A stretch of 64,000 bases of DNA from positions 396,067 to 460,066 of the forward strand of contig NW_015971541.1 of NCBI RefSeq assembly GCF_000182565.1, written 5' to 3'. Of this stretch, positions 55,019 through 64,000 are shown piece after piece. Origin of the DNA: Spizellomyces punctatus DAOM BR117. Taxonomy: Eukaryota > Chytridiomycota > Chytridiomycetes > Spizellomycetales > Spizellomycetaceae. Under the pieces are notes generated by a model that was given only the letters and a program-made list of their open reading frames with translations, ran no database searches and had not been told where the DNA came from. The position numbers and the translations under genes were made by a program. Each line of letters starts with the position of its first letter. The stretch's first letter is position 1.

Positions 55019-56495
55019 ATGGTATGTGCTAAATAGAACTATCGACTTGCGTTTTCAGTTTCTCTCTGATGCTCAGTGCCGACCATATTCGTCGTTTTCG
55101 TTTTCTTTAGGCTGATACGCCGCTCCCAATATGCTACGACTCGCAAGTTTTTACGCTGTCCTTCCACCCAAATGAAAACATTGTTGCTGCTGGACTGATC
55201 ACGGGAGAGGTTTTTTGGTATAGTATTCCACCATGACAATAAGAAATTTCAGCATACTCGTACTGACGCCTTGTCCAAAGTCACAGATATGAGGCAGGAG
55301 TAGCACCAACGGAGGTCGTTCGGTCTAAGCACCACAAAAAGAGTTGTCGTGCGTTAGACTTCAGTGCGGATGGGTCAGGTGTGTCATTGCAGCTGGTATT
55401 GTGCCTAGTCTGCATTAGTGTAACTCCTTGGCCACTATAGTACTGTTTACAGGTTCGAAGGATAAGAGTCTGCAAGTGCTTGATATTGAAACAGGCAAGG
55501 TCACGTTGCGCAAGCCTAATGCACACAGGTATGATTTGTTGACGACTAATTGTATTAGCATCCACTTTCTAATGTACCGGGCGTCCGACTGCAGTGAACC
55601 ACTCAATGCATTACTGACATTGAGTGATCACTTGCTGGCATCTGGAGATGATCAAGGGTGCGTTAAAGTATGGGATACCCGACAGCGAAAAGTTGCCATG
55701 AAGTACCATGAAAATGTCGATTTTATTTCCGATATGTCATTTGTTGAGCACAAAAAGACCTTACTTGCTACCGGTGGGGACGGCTGCCTCTCCATCTTCG
55801 ACATCCGCAAGTCGAAACCTGTAGCTGTGTCAGAAAACCAAGATGACGAGCTGCTTTGTGTTGAGGTTGTGCGAAACACGACCAAGGCGGTTGTCGGAAC
55901 GCAGGATGGAGTCCTCCTTTTATTTTCTTGGGGGGATTGGGGTGACTGTACGGATCGATTTCCTGGCCATCCATCTAGTGTAGATTCTATAGTGAAGGTG
56001 GATGATTCGACGATCATGACCGCATCAGGGGACGGGATCATTCGGGCTATTGGGATATTGCCAAATCGGTTGGTAGGTGCCGTAGGTGATCATGGAGATA
56101 TGCCTATTGAGCGGATCCGGTTAACGAGGGATGGGACTTGGGTGGGAACATGCTCGCATGATTCTACGGTTAGATTTTGGAGTGTAGAAGAAGCGCTAAG
56201 GGAGGACGAAGAAGATGAAGTGGCCGAAGAACAGGATCTTACCGCGCAGGATAACGGGGACAAGGATAAGGACGATCAGAGCGAAAATGAGGACGATGCC
56301 GTCGGCAATAGTACCATAGAGGCATCTCCAGAGCCAATCGGCAGTAAGCGAACAAATCCGAATGCTTCATCTGATGAGGACAGCTCTGACGAAGAAACGA
56401 AGGAGAGGCAACGGAAAAAGAAGCCTAAAAAGGCCAAGAGAGGAATAGGGGGCGTCAAGAAGGCCAATGCAGCTTTCTTTGCCGACATTGATTGA
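55019..56495 (+). CDS. JIP5: WD-repeat protein JIP5/WDR55
   Basis: Nucleolar beta-propeller protein of ribosome biogenesis. The likely first coding exon is just ATG (55019..55021), then exon 2 from 55111 gives ADTPLPICYDSQVFTLSFHP-NENIVAAGLITGE. The next exon gives EVVRSKHHKKSCRALDFSAD. From about 55430, VLFTGSKDKSLQVLDIETGK, LLASGDDQGCVKVWDTRQRK, LLATGGDGCLSIFDIRKSK, LLLFSWGDWGDCTDRFPGHP and GTCSHDSTVRFWSVEEAL are WD repeats. The tail is acidic then Lys-rich (KERQRKKKPKKAKRGIGGVK), as in JIP5. The junction near 55210-55290 is not resolved. It converges with LSM8. Confidence 0.88.
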
Positions 56496-56638
56496 TGCGA
56501 TGGCCGCAGGGCTTTTCACAATCACGACATTAATCATATTTACATGGTTGAGAACCTATTTCCCTAGCGCGTCGGATTTCGAATTGCAGCAATACCTGCC
56601 CTCTCCTAAGCTACGCTATAACAACCCCTATTTAAATA

Positions 56639-57307
56639 TCAATATACTCCGGCTCCTCCTTTGATGGCACGCAGAGGTTGTGCTTTTACTCTTGGCCAAT
56701 CGATTGTTTCATCCGTCTCAGTGTCGACCTGTCCAATTGCCGCACTAGAGCAGCATCTGTCATAACACTGCGGATGCAGGAAACGAAGAAAACAATGTTG
56801 TGTGCTTACACGTTATGTCCCCGTATAATGTACAACCCAAGTGGCACTTCTTCCACGCCCTCATCACCGAATACTCGTTCCGACGAACCGGATAGAATTA
56901 CGTTGGTAATTTGATCAAAACCTTTAAGTGTCCCCTGTATCGCAAATTCTGGGGTAAGCTGAATATCCTTATTGGCAACTGTCGCGACTGTTCCAACGGC
57001 ATCGTATAGAAGTAAGGAAAGTCTAACCCCAGGATCGTCCATTCATCCTCGGGCAACCTGTTCACTTAGAGCGTTCATCCGTGACACACCCAGAGGACTA
57101 TACGTGCGAGGAAGTGCTAGGCATCTGGTTCCAAGCATGGTTTATTCTGAAGTGCTGCTCTGCTCACCATAATTACTCTTCCATCGGAGGTCAGAACCGC
57201 CACAGTTTCTAGATGTAAGATCAATATGGTCATTATTTTGATGCCCGTTTCATTATAAAACCAGCCAATAACTGCGTACGATTTATATACTGCTGTAGGT
57301 CTGCCAT
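56639..57307 (-). CDS. LSM8: U6 snRNA-associated Sm-like protein LSm8
   Basis: Subunit of the nuclear LSm2-8 ring that binds the U6 3' end. Four exons, phase-consistent: 57280..57307, 57168..57208, 56810..56934 and 56639..56744, giving 99 residues. It reads MADLQQYINQTVAVLTSDGR-VIM, then GTLKGFDQITNVILSGSSER, VFGDEGVEEVPLGLYIIRGH-NV, then AAIGQVDTETDETIDWPRVK. Sm1 and Sm2 motifs are complete, and the order and length match LSm8 rather than LSm1. The 28-nt and 41-nt first exons would be missed by ORF scans. Confidence 0.94.
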
Positions 57308-57468
57308 GACGATCGTCGGATCTCAATTCACAACAAACTCCCATGCAAAGCACACTCAAGGAATGGAATGGTCATAGCACGTGCTTCCCGTGACGTATAG
57401 GCACAGTCATGGACAACGCTGGATGACTTCGCACACTCGACCGACGTTTGGTCCTGGCAAACACAACA

Positions 57469-59875
57469 ATGTCAGCAGCAAACGAGAGATCCTCGCCAGT
57501 TAACAATTCAGACTCCCGAGCTGGAACTCCTGGAGCACAAGGAGGAAGTTCCATTAAATTATCATTTGGAGCGAAAAAGACGGCCACAGTTGAGCGGCGA
57601 ATAGGGACGTTTGACCGTCACGACGGAGTGGGTGGTTATCGGAGTACTCAAGCTGTGGATGAAACTATTACAGAAATTTCTGGGTTTGAGCTGAAAGGGT
57701 ATGTATGTCCGATGTGAAGCATAATTTTCACCGCGTTGAAATTTCATTGAATTCTTGAATAGGACAACTGTCGCGGAGCCAAAGGGTCCACTCGTAATAC
57801 CTCTTATCAAAACAAACCAATGGCGAAATTATGCAGGAAGCTCGGCATCTTCAAAATCAGATACGGACGAAGGGAAAAGAGAACCGAATCGTAGTCAATC
57901 TCCGGCACTACCCGTATCTTCGGTTGCAGATCCCATTGTTGAGGAGCGCGGAGGTGAACAAAAACAGGATTCTGTCAGAGATCCGGCAGAAGATGGATCA
58001 AAGTGGGGCTTGCAGATTCGAAAAAAGCGAAAAGTAGTCGAGACCACATCGTCTACATCATTGCCGACTCAAGTGACACTGCGAGACTCGGAGGAAATTG
58101 AATCAGCAGAAATGTCCAAGGCTCCTGCTGTGAATATGACTGTGGAGGAGGAAGCATTGGCCGCAGTATTAAAAGGTAAACTTACTCCCGTTAGCGTGTA
58201 ACGGTGTGCCTTGTCGCTAATGCCATGCCACGACTCCATCTAGATGCCAGCGGCGAGCAGGACGATACACAACCGCGCCTTCACACATTGCCTATTCTGG
58301 CGCAGAATTCTGTGCCTGGACTAGATGAAATCGAAGATGCAACCGAAAAGTACCGCCATGATGTGAATCTAAGACCAGCCGAGGTACACCACAATGTTGA
58401 GATGTGACATGCCTTGGCCGTACGGACCTAATTGTTATTCGGTTGTTCCTGATAAATAGGCAACACTGGATGATTATGAGCGGGTGCCCATAGAAGAGTT
58501 TGGTATGGCTATGCTGAGAGGAATGGGATGGGAAAAGGGAAGACCTGTCGGCAAGAACCCCAACGGGTAGATGTTTTCTCTCTATTGTTTCGAGGTGAAG
58601 ACAGCAATTTACGCTAATTAATCATAGCTTGATTGAACCAATCGTCAACAAACCGCGACCACATCTTCTTGGATTAGGCGCAACACCAGCTCCGCCAACC
58701 GAGGTCAAACAAAAAAAGTACATTAAACCCGGCGAAAAGCGGCAACCAGACGTAAGTCCCATGCAACAGAGTTTGCGCAAGACTCTGTATTGTTGTCGTA
58801 TCCCATGTCCTATCTTGGTTTGTAATTTTACCTACTCCAGCCTTTAGCGGAAACTCCCGCTCAACCTATTAATCGAGATGTACCCCGAAGTCGTAAGGAG
58901 AAGGAGAGAGAACGTACACCTCCACGAGAAGGTTGTATCACTTTGTTCAATGGTAAATGATTGTCGCCTCGAGACTGATACTGTCAAATATCTTGTTTTC
59001 TCTGTGGCTCAGCACCATTACGTGTAAACGACGCCGTGCTCGTGACTGTGGGCAGACATGAAGGCCAGGAAGGAACCATTGTGGAAATAAAAGAGCGATC
59101 GTCAGGGACCGTGGTGAAAGTCCAGTTGAATAACACTCAGGAGGTGGGTCCACTGGGGCTTGATGAGCGACAACTACTCTTTCTAACGTAACTAAACGCT
59201 GGTTTAGATTGCACGAGTATGGTTAGAAGATATCCGACGCCTTCCTCCACGCGGACACACTTCAACAGGCAAAAAACGCGATGTTGATGGAAATGCGCGA
59301 CGCAGCTCTTCACATTCTTCATCACCGGCTCCTAAACGGTCATGGCTACGACCACGAATAAGAGTGGTAGGTTCCTTTCCAGGCAGGAATTACGTGGACG
59401 CCCCTATTGAGCCTTGCATTCGTTACTTTACATAGCGGGTTATAAGCAAATCATTAGGCAATGGCAGATACTACAATCACAAAGGCACAATCCAAGACGT
59501 TTTTACTGCTGGAGAGTGCGTACTGCGACTGGACTCTGGAGAACTTTTAGAAGGTGCGCTCCATGCTGCCTTGATCCCATAGCCTTCTCACTGATTGGTC
59601 CTTTTAAGGAGTGAAAGATCGACATGTGGAAACAGTCATCCCAGCAGTTGGACATCTTGTCTGTGTCGTCCAATGTACAGACGCGGAACACATCGGACAG
59701 GTGGGACGACTAAAAGAACGGGATTCGGAAAGAGAGCGAGCTGTGGTGGAGATGGAAACGTCTTTTGAGTACCTGGTGAGAGTTTTTTTGTGACCGCTTG
59801 CTGTGATGGTCTGTCAATTGATGACTATTTCTGTAGACCTTCACGTATGATGAGATTGCAGAATTTGTAGAGTGA
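57469..59875 (+). CDS. GPKOW: G-patch and KOW-domain splicing factor GPKOW/Spp2
   Basis: Spliceosome protein that activates the DEAH helicase DHX16/Prp2 through its G-patch. The start at 57469 reads MSAANERSSPVNNSDSRAGT. The N-terminal half is low-complexity (KLSFGAKKTATVERRIGTF; VEEEALAAVLK). The G-patch is at about 58470-58570: VPIEEFGMAMLRGMGWEKGR-PVGKN, then PRPHLLGLGATP after the next intron. Two KOW domains follow: DAVLVTVGRHEGQEGTIVEI and, later, KSLGNGRYYNHKGTIQDVFT. The end is FTYDEIAEFVE at 59875. About ten exons. The order G-patch, KOW, KOW is that of GPKOW/MOS2; yeast Spp2 lacks the KOW part. Confidence 0.92.
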
Positions 59876-60112
59876 AGTGTGATGGCAGTCTGTAAACAGT
59901 AGCCGGGTGAATCAAGTTTGCGCAAATATAGTGCTGGCCAACTCTGGTATTGTGACTCGAGAAACCCATTAGAAAAAAAGGAGATTGCGAAAACACTGAG
60001 GATGAGATAACCATATTTAAGACTCGAACACACTACATGCCACCCAAACTCATAAACCACCCATGAATAAAGCTCGCAACACCCCAATGAATTCCCAAGA
60101 CCGCTTACTAGT

Positions 60113-61526
60113 CTACTCATCATCTTCCTCTTCCTCGCTCTCCTCCTCATCAGCCTCACGCAACCAAGCAAGGAATGGTTCAGACTTCTCCCTGATTTCC
60201 TTGCTGATTTTCCTGTCCACAAACTTCTTGGAGGCCTTCTCTCCCCAACTCAAAAAAACTTCTTCATCAACGAGATCCTCATCGTACAGCGCCTTGAGAA
60301 TAACCGGCATTTTGGGAAGGAGGTCTTTATAGGAAACACCGACGAGACGCTCAATACCCCCGAGAAGCCCTTTCTGGGCTTTCTCATTCTTCAAAAACTT
60401 ACGCAAGAGATCAGCGCGTTTGGTGATCTGTTTGTCGGCCAAGATTTTCTCGTTAAAAAGAACCTGAGCGAGGATAACGCAAGCCTTGTCAGAACGAATT
60501 CCTAGGTTGTGAGCTGCATTCTGAATCTCAGCGTCAGAGGCAGAAGGATGCGTCGTAATGTAATCAGCGAACTGCTCCAGAGGATCTGTCAAACTCGTTC
60601 AGTAAGTTACAAATAAATAAGCTAGCAGCCAAATGGAATACAGACCATCACTGTCTTCGTCATCTTCGTCAGCGTTCGTGAGCTTGGCAACTGCCCCGCC
60701 AACGCTGAGCTCTTTCATGCGAGCAGCAACCGCATCCGCACTGGTATCAACCGCCCAGTCATCGTCGTCAGCATTGTCATCGGCAGCGGGTGCGGCCGCC
60801 AGCATGGCGGCGGCTTCAGCATCCATCATACGAGTGACTTCTTCATCGGCATCGTCGTCGGACCCGTTGGAGGCAGTGTCGGGAGGTGTGGGCATATCCT
60901 TCTTGCCCTCCGTGGTCCCATTCTTTGCCTTCTTGATCTTCTTTGGTTGAGCAGGAGGGTTCTTCACAATGAATGTGGTAAGCTTGTGACGCATGTCAAC
61001 AGGTAAATTAGCACCGCAAGCTTTGCAGTCCCTCATGATGAAGTCGTCCTTTGTAAGGATCTATGGAAGAAAGCTTTGTCAGTTATGCACCACTTGGGGC
61101 TAGAAGGATGTAGACCACTCTCTTACCAAGTCAGTTTCGGGGTTCTTACAGGATGGACACAAAACGAACTTGTCAATGAAACCATCCAAAAGCTTCTGCA
61201 ACTTCTCAGCATCGTGGGCACCGTTAACAATATAGCGGTCGTTCTTTTCATCACATTTGACTTGAGCGCCGAGCTCACAACCAAAAAACTTTGTCGTGTA
61301 GGTAGGCGGACGACTCAAGGATTTTGCAATATCAGACATGTTGGGGATAACCGTTTTTATTCCGTTGCCCTTGCCCTCAATTTTGGAGATTAGCCTATCC
61401 AACCATGTAAATGATGTAAGTATTTTGTCTAGAACTGCGCACTGCAAATCAACGCGACCTCGGCATCTTGTAACGGTAGAACTTGTCGCTGACATCGCGA
61501 CGAATGTTGATATTACCACCAGACAT
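60113..61526 (-). CDS. TIF5: Translation initiation factor eIF5
   Basis: GTPase-activating protein for eIF2 in start-codon selection. Exon 1 from 61526 gives [23 protein letters not shown], the catalytic N-terminus with the essential Arg (RRDV). The next exons give [20 protein letters not shown] and a C2-C2 zinc site ([27 protein letters not shown]). A basic-then-acidic linker follows, and the C-terminal HEAT/W2 domain ends [20 protein letters not shown], with the AA-boxes that bind eIF2-beta and eIF1. Four exons. It is complete in all parts. Confidence 0.95.
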
Positions 61527-62329
61527 CTTGTTTTAATCGCTTTTCCGGAAAATGGTGTAGACTATGAATTTTTTTGTTTACTTGCTCGTGCTTTACTATC
61601 CAACTTGAATTCTTTTACGAATTGTTCAAACTAAAAGTTTTCTTCCTTCTAGTTTTGGAGATGTAGTGTGGGGATATATGATACGGGCGTGTATCCTCGC
61701 TAGGAAGGAGACTGTCGTAGACCGGAAGCACAACGTTCCAAACCAAGTTCATGAAGCGGACCGCGGGAAGAAACCGGGTGTATAAGGCGCGAAAAGGTTA
61801 AGTGTCGAGTGAGAAGATCAGCCAATATCTTGGTGCGCGGATATGAAAGCCGAGCACAACAAAGAAATCAGAAGCAAAATGCGCGAGGGAGCGTTGTAAA
61901 TGCACGCAGCCGTTCGAGTTGGAATGGGGGAAGTTCGAAAGGAAGAAACGAGGAAGGGAAGGGCACCCCAACCCTTTTGAAGAAATAGAAAAGCACGTGA
62001 CTCACTACAAACACACGTGAGTCATCACAAATACAGCTCCGACGTTGGGTGACAACGACAACGACAACGGCGTTTTGCAACGCAGAGTGTTGCATTGGAA
62101 TTGTTCAAGAGGAAACAGTGGGTTTATTCTTTTGATAAATATATAGAGTGATGAAAAGCAATGTACTTTAGTACACACAACACATTGTGACGCCAGTTGG
62201 GTGCTTCTTCGCAACTCCTTCTGGAGCTTTAACCAGACTTTGTACGTTTCTGCCAAGCCGAATCACCTCCCAATCAACCATACAAACACTCATCTTCCCA
62301 ACCAAAGCCTATTAATAAATACAGGTACA
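61527..62329. other. Intergenic, eIF5 upstream region
   Basis: About 800 bp. It contains a pair of CACGTGA(C/G)TCA elements at 61994 and 62014. No gene is recognised; two minus frames of about 80 codons have no protein features. Confidence 0.5.
61994..62024. promoter_or_regulatory. Paired E-box/AP-1 composite sites
   Basis: CACGTGACTCA (61994) and CACGTGAGTCA (62014) differ only at the middle base of TGA(C/G)TCA. Each fuses an E-box (CACGTG) to a Gcn4/AP-1 type TGASTCA. They lie about 470 bp upstream of eIF5 and on the 3' side of uL29m, so the likely target is eIF5 or an unseen gene. Confidence 0.5.
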
Positions 62330-63121
62330 TTACACGACATACCACGTCGACCCTCCCGACTTTTTTCTCCCCCGACCCTTCAGATCAATCTCCTTCTTCC
62401 GCGCCTCTTCAGATTTTAGTTTGGAAGGCCTCTTTCCGATATTCTCGATAGGTACAGGGAACATTTCTTCCAGGGTTTGTTCAATCTTCACTTCAGAGAG
62501 ACCCTCCGCGCGGAGCACCTCGGCCTGTCGCTCGCGTTGGACAACAGCCTGTGCACGGACCCATTGCGTACGGCGCTCCCAGACAACTTGCTTGATCCGA
62601 TTCATTGTCAGCTTCACCTGTGACGACATATGTTAGTGTTGGGCAGGGGACGTTCTCATCGGCCCAATTATAGGGTAAACTCAAACTTTACCTGGAACAA
62701 TCGATCTTTGTGCGGAAAGAAAAGCGAGAACCGTCTGGCCTCCTCTTTTTGCGAATAGAGCTTATTTTGCTCCTTTATGCACACCCACCACAACTGGTGC
62801 AAGTCCTCAAAGCTCTTCTTCCGAAGTTCGGCAGCAAGCCATGCTCGTCCTAAGCATAAAGGAAAACATAAACCCTTTGCAATTGAATGATGCCATTTTG
62901 TTCCTCAACTTACCTGTAGGAAGTGCAGAGTCCGACCATGTCCATCCCTTTTCATTGTCAAAAAAGTCCTGCAGTCCTCGTCGTAGGATACCGCCAACTG
63001 GGCCGGCACTGGCAGCAGTGAAAGGGGTAGAAAGGGCAGGACGGTTTCTGGCGGCCGAAAATGCTGTTCGCACTGTTGAGGAGAAGCAGCGCTGGAGTGC
63101 TATCAGAGGTCGTGCTGCCAT
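62330..63121 (-). CDS. MRPL4: Mitochondrial large-subunit ribosomal protein uL29m
   Basis: Mitochondrial ribosomal protein uL29 (MRPL4 in yeast, MRPL47 in animals). Exons are 62914..63121, 62692..62849 and 62330..62617, giving 217 residues. The presequence is [20 protein letters not shown]. The uL29m core is [54 protein letters not shown] and [15 protein letters not shown], all typical. The C-terminal part is longer than in bacteria ([20 protein letters not shown]). It is divergent from the gene at 63284. Confidence 0.92.
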
Positions 63122-63283
63122 GTCTTATATGTTGGCAATCTGCAAAATCCTACTCCAAGCTCTTGATGCGCGATTGTCCAAAAACGTGAGTCATGCGTTG
63201 TCATAGAAATCGAATCTGCGCTTCAACGTTGAGAATAAAGATCGGTTGGAACTCTTCGACATTGTTACTCCAGGAACCCCACA

Positions 63284-63652
63284 ATGTTCATTCGCACAAC
63301 ACGACTACATGCGCTTCGCTCGCTACGGAAGGAGACAGCTCGTCCTTCGTCTACATCAACCCGCTCCTCCCTTCCCCGCCGGACAACAGCATTTTCGAGT
63401 ACCCCACTAGGACCGTCTATCAACCCGCAACCCACCGCCTCATTTGCCTCCCGGAATATGTGTTCGGTATCCAGCAGCACAATGGTGAGTGCCACCAAAT
63501 CAACTTAGAATGTGACCAGGGGCGGAGCACCGGCTGAAGGTTCCGCTTAGACATCCCTTGTTCCGTCGACCCTTGCCAAAACCCTTCATGCGAGGTCAGC
63601 TGCAGTAACACTAGCAAGAACGTACGGGGTTTGCGATTCAGACGATCTATAA
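63284..63652 (+). CDS. Small mitochondrial-type protein (unknown)
   Basis: Two exons. The first, from ATG 63284, gives MFIRTTRLHALRSLRKETAR and a Ser/Thr/Arg-rich leader with no acids after the first Glu, fitting a mitochondrial presequence. The donor ATG|GTGAGT at about 63485 joins an acceptor CTTAG near 63550; the second exon gives TSLVPSTLAKTLHARSAAVT and LARTYGVCDSDDL before a stop at 63652. The total is about 101 residues. No family was recognised; it is divergent from uL29m (162 bp). Confidence 0.45.
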
Positions 63653-64000
63653 CGTTTTTTGTGGGTCATGTTTGAGTTTGGGGGTACACTAGGGCGAAGG
63701 ATATCTGAAGATGTCGATATGCGGAGGAGTTCTTGGAGCCGCCACAGAAGACCGAGTGACACATCAAATTTCGATAGCCGCTAGGGAATGGGTCCGGAAG
63801 AAAAGATGCTATAGAATCTGATGCGCGCGATGAGTCGTGAAACACATGCCATGTCTACATATCCTCACAATAAAATAATGGCACAAAGCGATATCGAGCT
63901 CACGATCAAAGAAATAATGATGCAGTTTTCAGTTTCTTGTTTCTCTGTAGTTGCGACGCATTTGTAGTCATTACGCTGGCACTATATATTAGGTTTTCCA
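63653..64000. other. Right end, no gene seen
   Basis: About 350 bp to the window edge. No open frame with protein features; AT-rich near the edge. A gene may begin beyond it. Confidence 0.35.

Overview
This window looks like a nuclear chromosome segment of a zoosporic (flagellated) fungus, most likely a chytrid. Three things point there. The genes are closely packed and broken by many short GT-AG introns of about 45-90 nt. Several genes are typical of fungi (NTE1, a YSC84/LSB3-type SYLF-SH3 protein, JIP5, CCS1, LTO1, a Tom5-like peptide). Two genes look like cilium/flagellum genes (a TSNAXIP1-like protein and CCDC113/CFAP263), which are lost in non-flagellated fungi. Most genes were resolved by joining exons by hand, checking splice sites and reading phase; exon ranges are given where I could fix them. 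No transposons, CRISPR arrays, tRNAs or rRNAs were recognised.

Layout. 0-7.8 kb: 3' part of an RQC2/NEMF gene, RHEB, a syntaxin, TAF6 and an MgtE/SLC41-type transporter. 7.9-19.9 kb: threonine synthase, the TSNAXIP1-like gene, a weak hypothetical, the phospholipase NTE1 and a GPI-anchored surface protein. 20-25.1 kb: WBP11-like splicing factor, a 48-codon mini-gene, CCDC113 and the U2 snRNA gene with its own TATA box. 25.1-31 kb: a gene desert. It contains a tandem array of about ten 145-200 bp units that look like repeated exon-intron modules, each with a conserved two-part RNA hairpin on the minus strand, downstream of a strong TATA box. This is the most unusual part of the window. 31-44 kb: a small spliced unknown, trimethyllysine dioxygenase, the YSC84-like gene with micro-exons, complex I NDUFA13, an ATP19-like peptide, a four-helix membrane protein, COX16, cyclophilin PPIL1, TOM5-like and RPB7. 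44-57.4 kb: a GCK-III kinase, an acetyltransferase, RPL28 (uL15), ETF-beta, a one-helix membrane protein, CCS1, LTO1, enolase-phosphatase UTR4, JIP5/WDR55 and LSM8. 57.4-64 kb: the G-patch/KOW splicing protein GPKOW/SPP2, eIF5, mitochondrial uL29m and a small mitochondrial-type protein.

Common threads. Genes are individually transcribed, often divergent or convergent with gaps of 70-250 bp. Several work on the spliceosome (U2, WBP11, PPIL1, LSM8, GPKOW). Others serve mitochondrial respiration and import (NDUFA13, COX16, ATP19-like, TOM5-like, ETF-beta, uL29m) or gene expression and translation (TAF6, RPB7, RPL28, eIF5, RQC2, JIP5). First coding exons are often tiny (3-30 nt), which matters for anyone predicting starts here.
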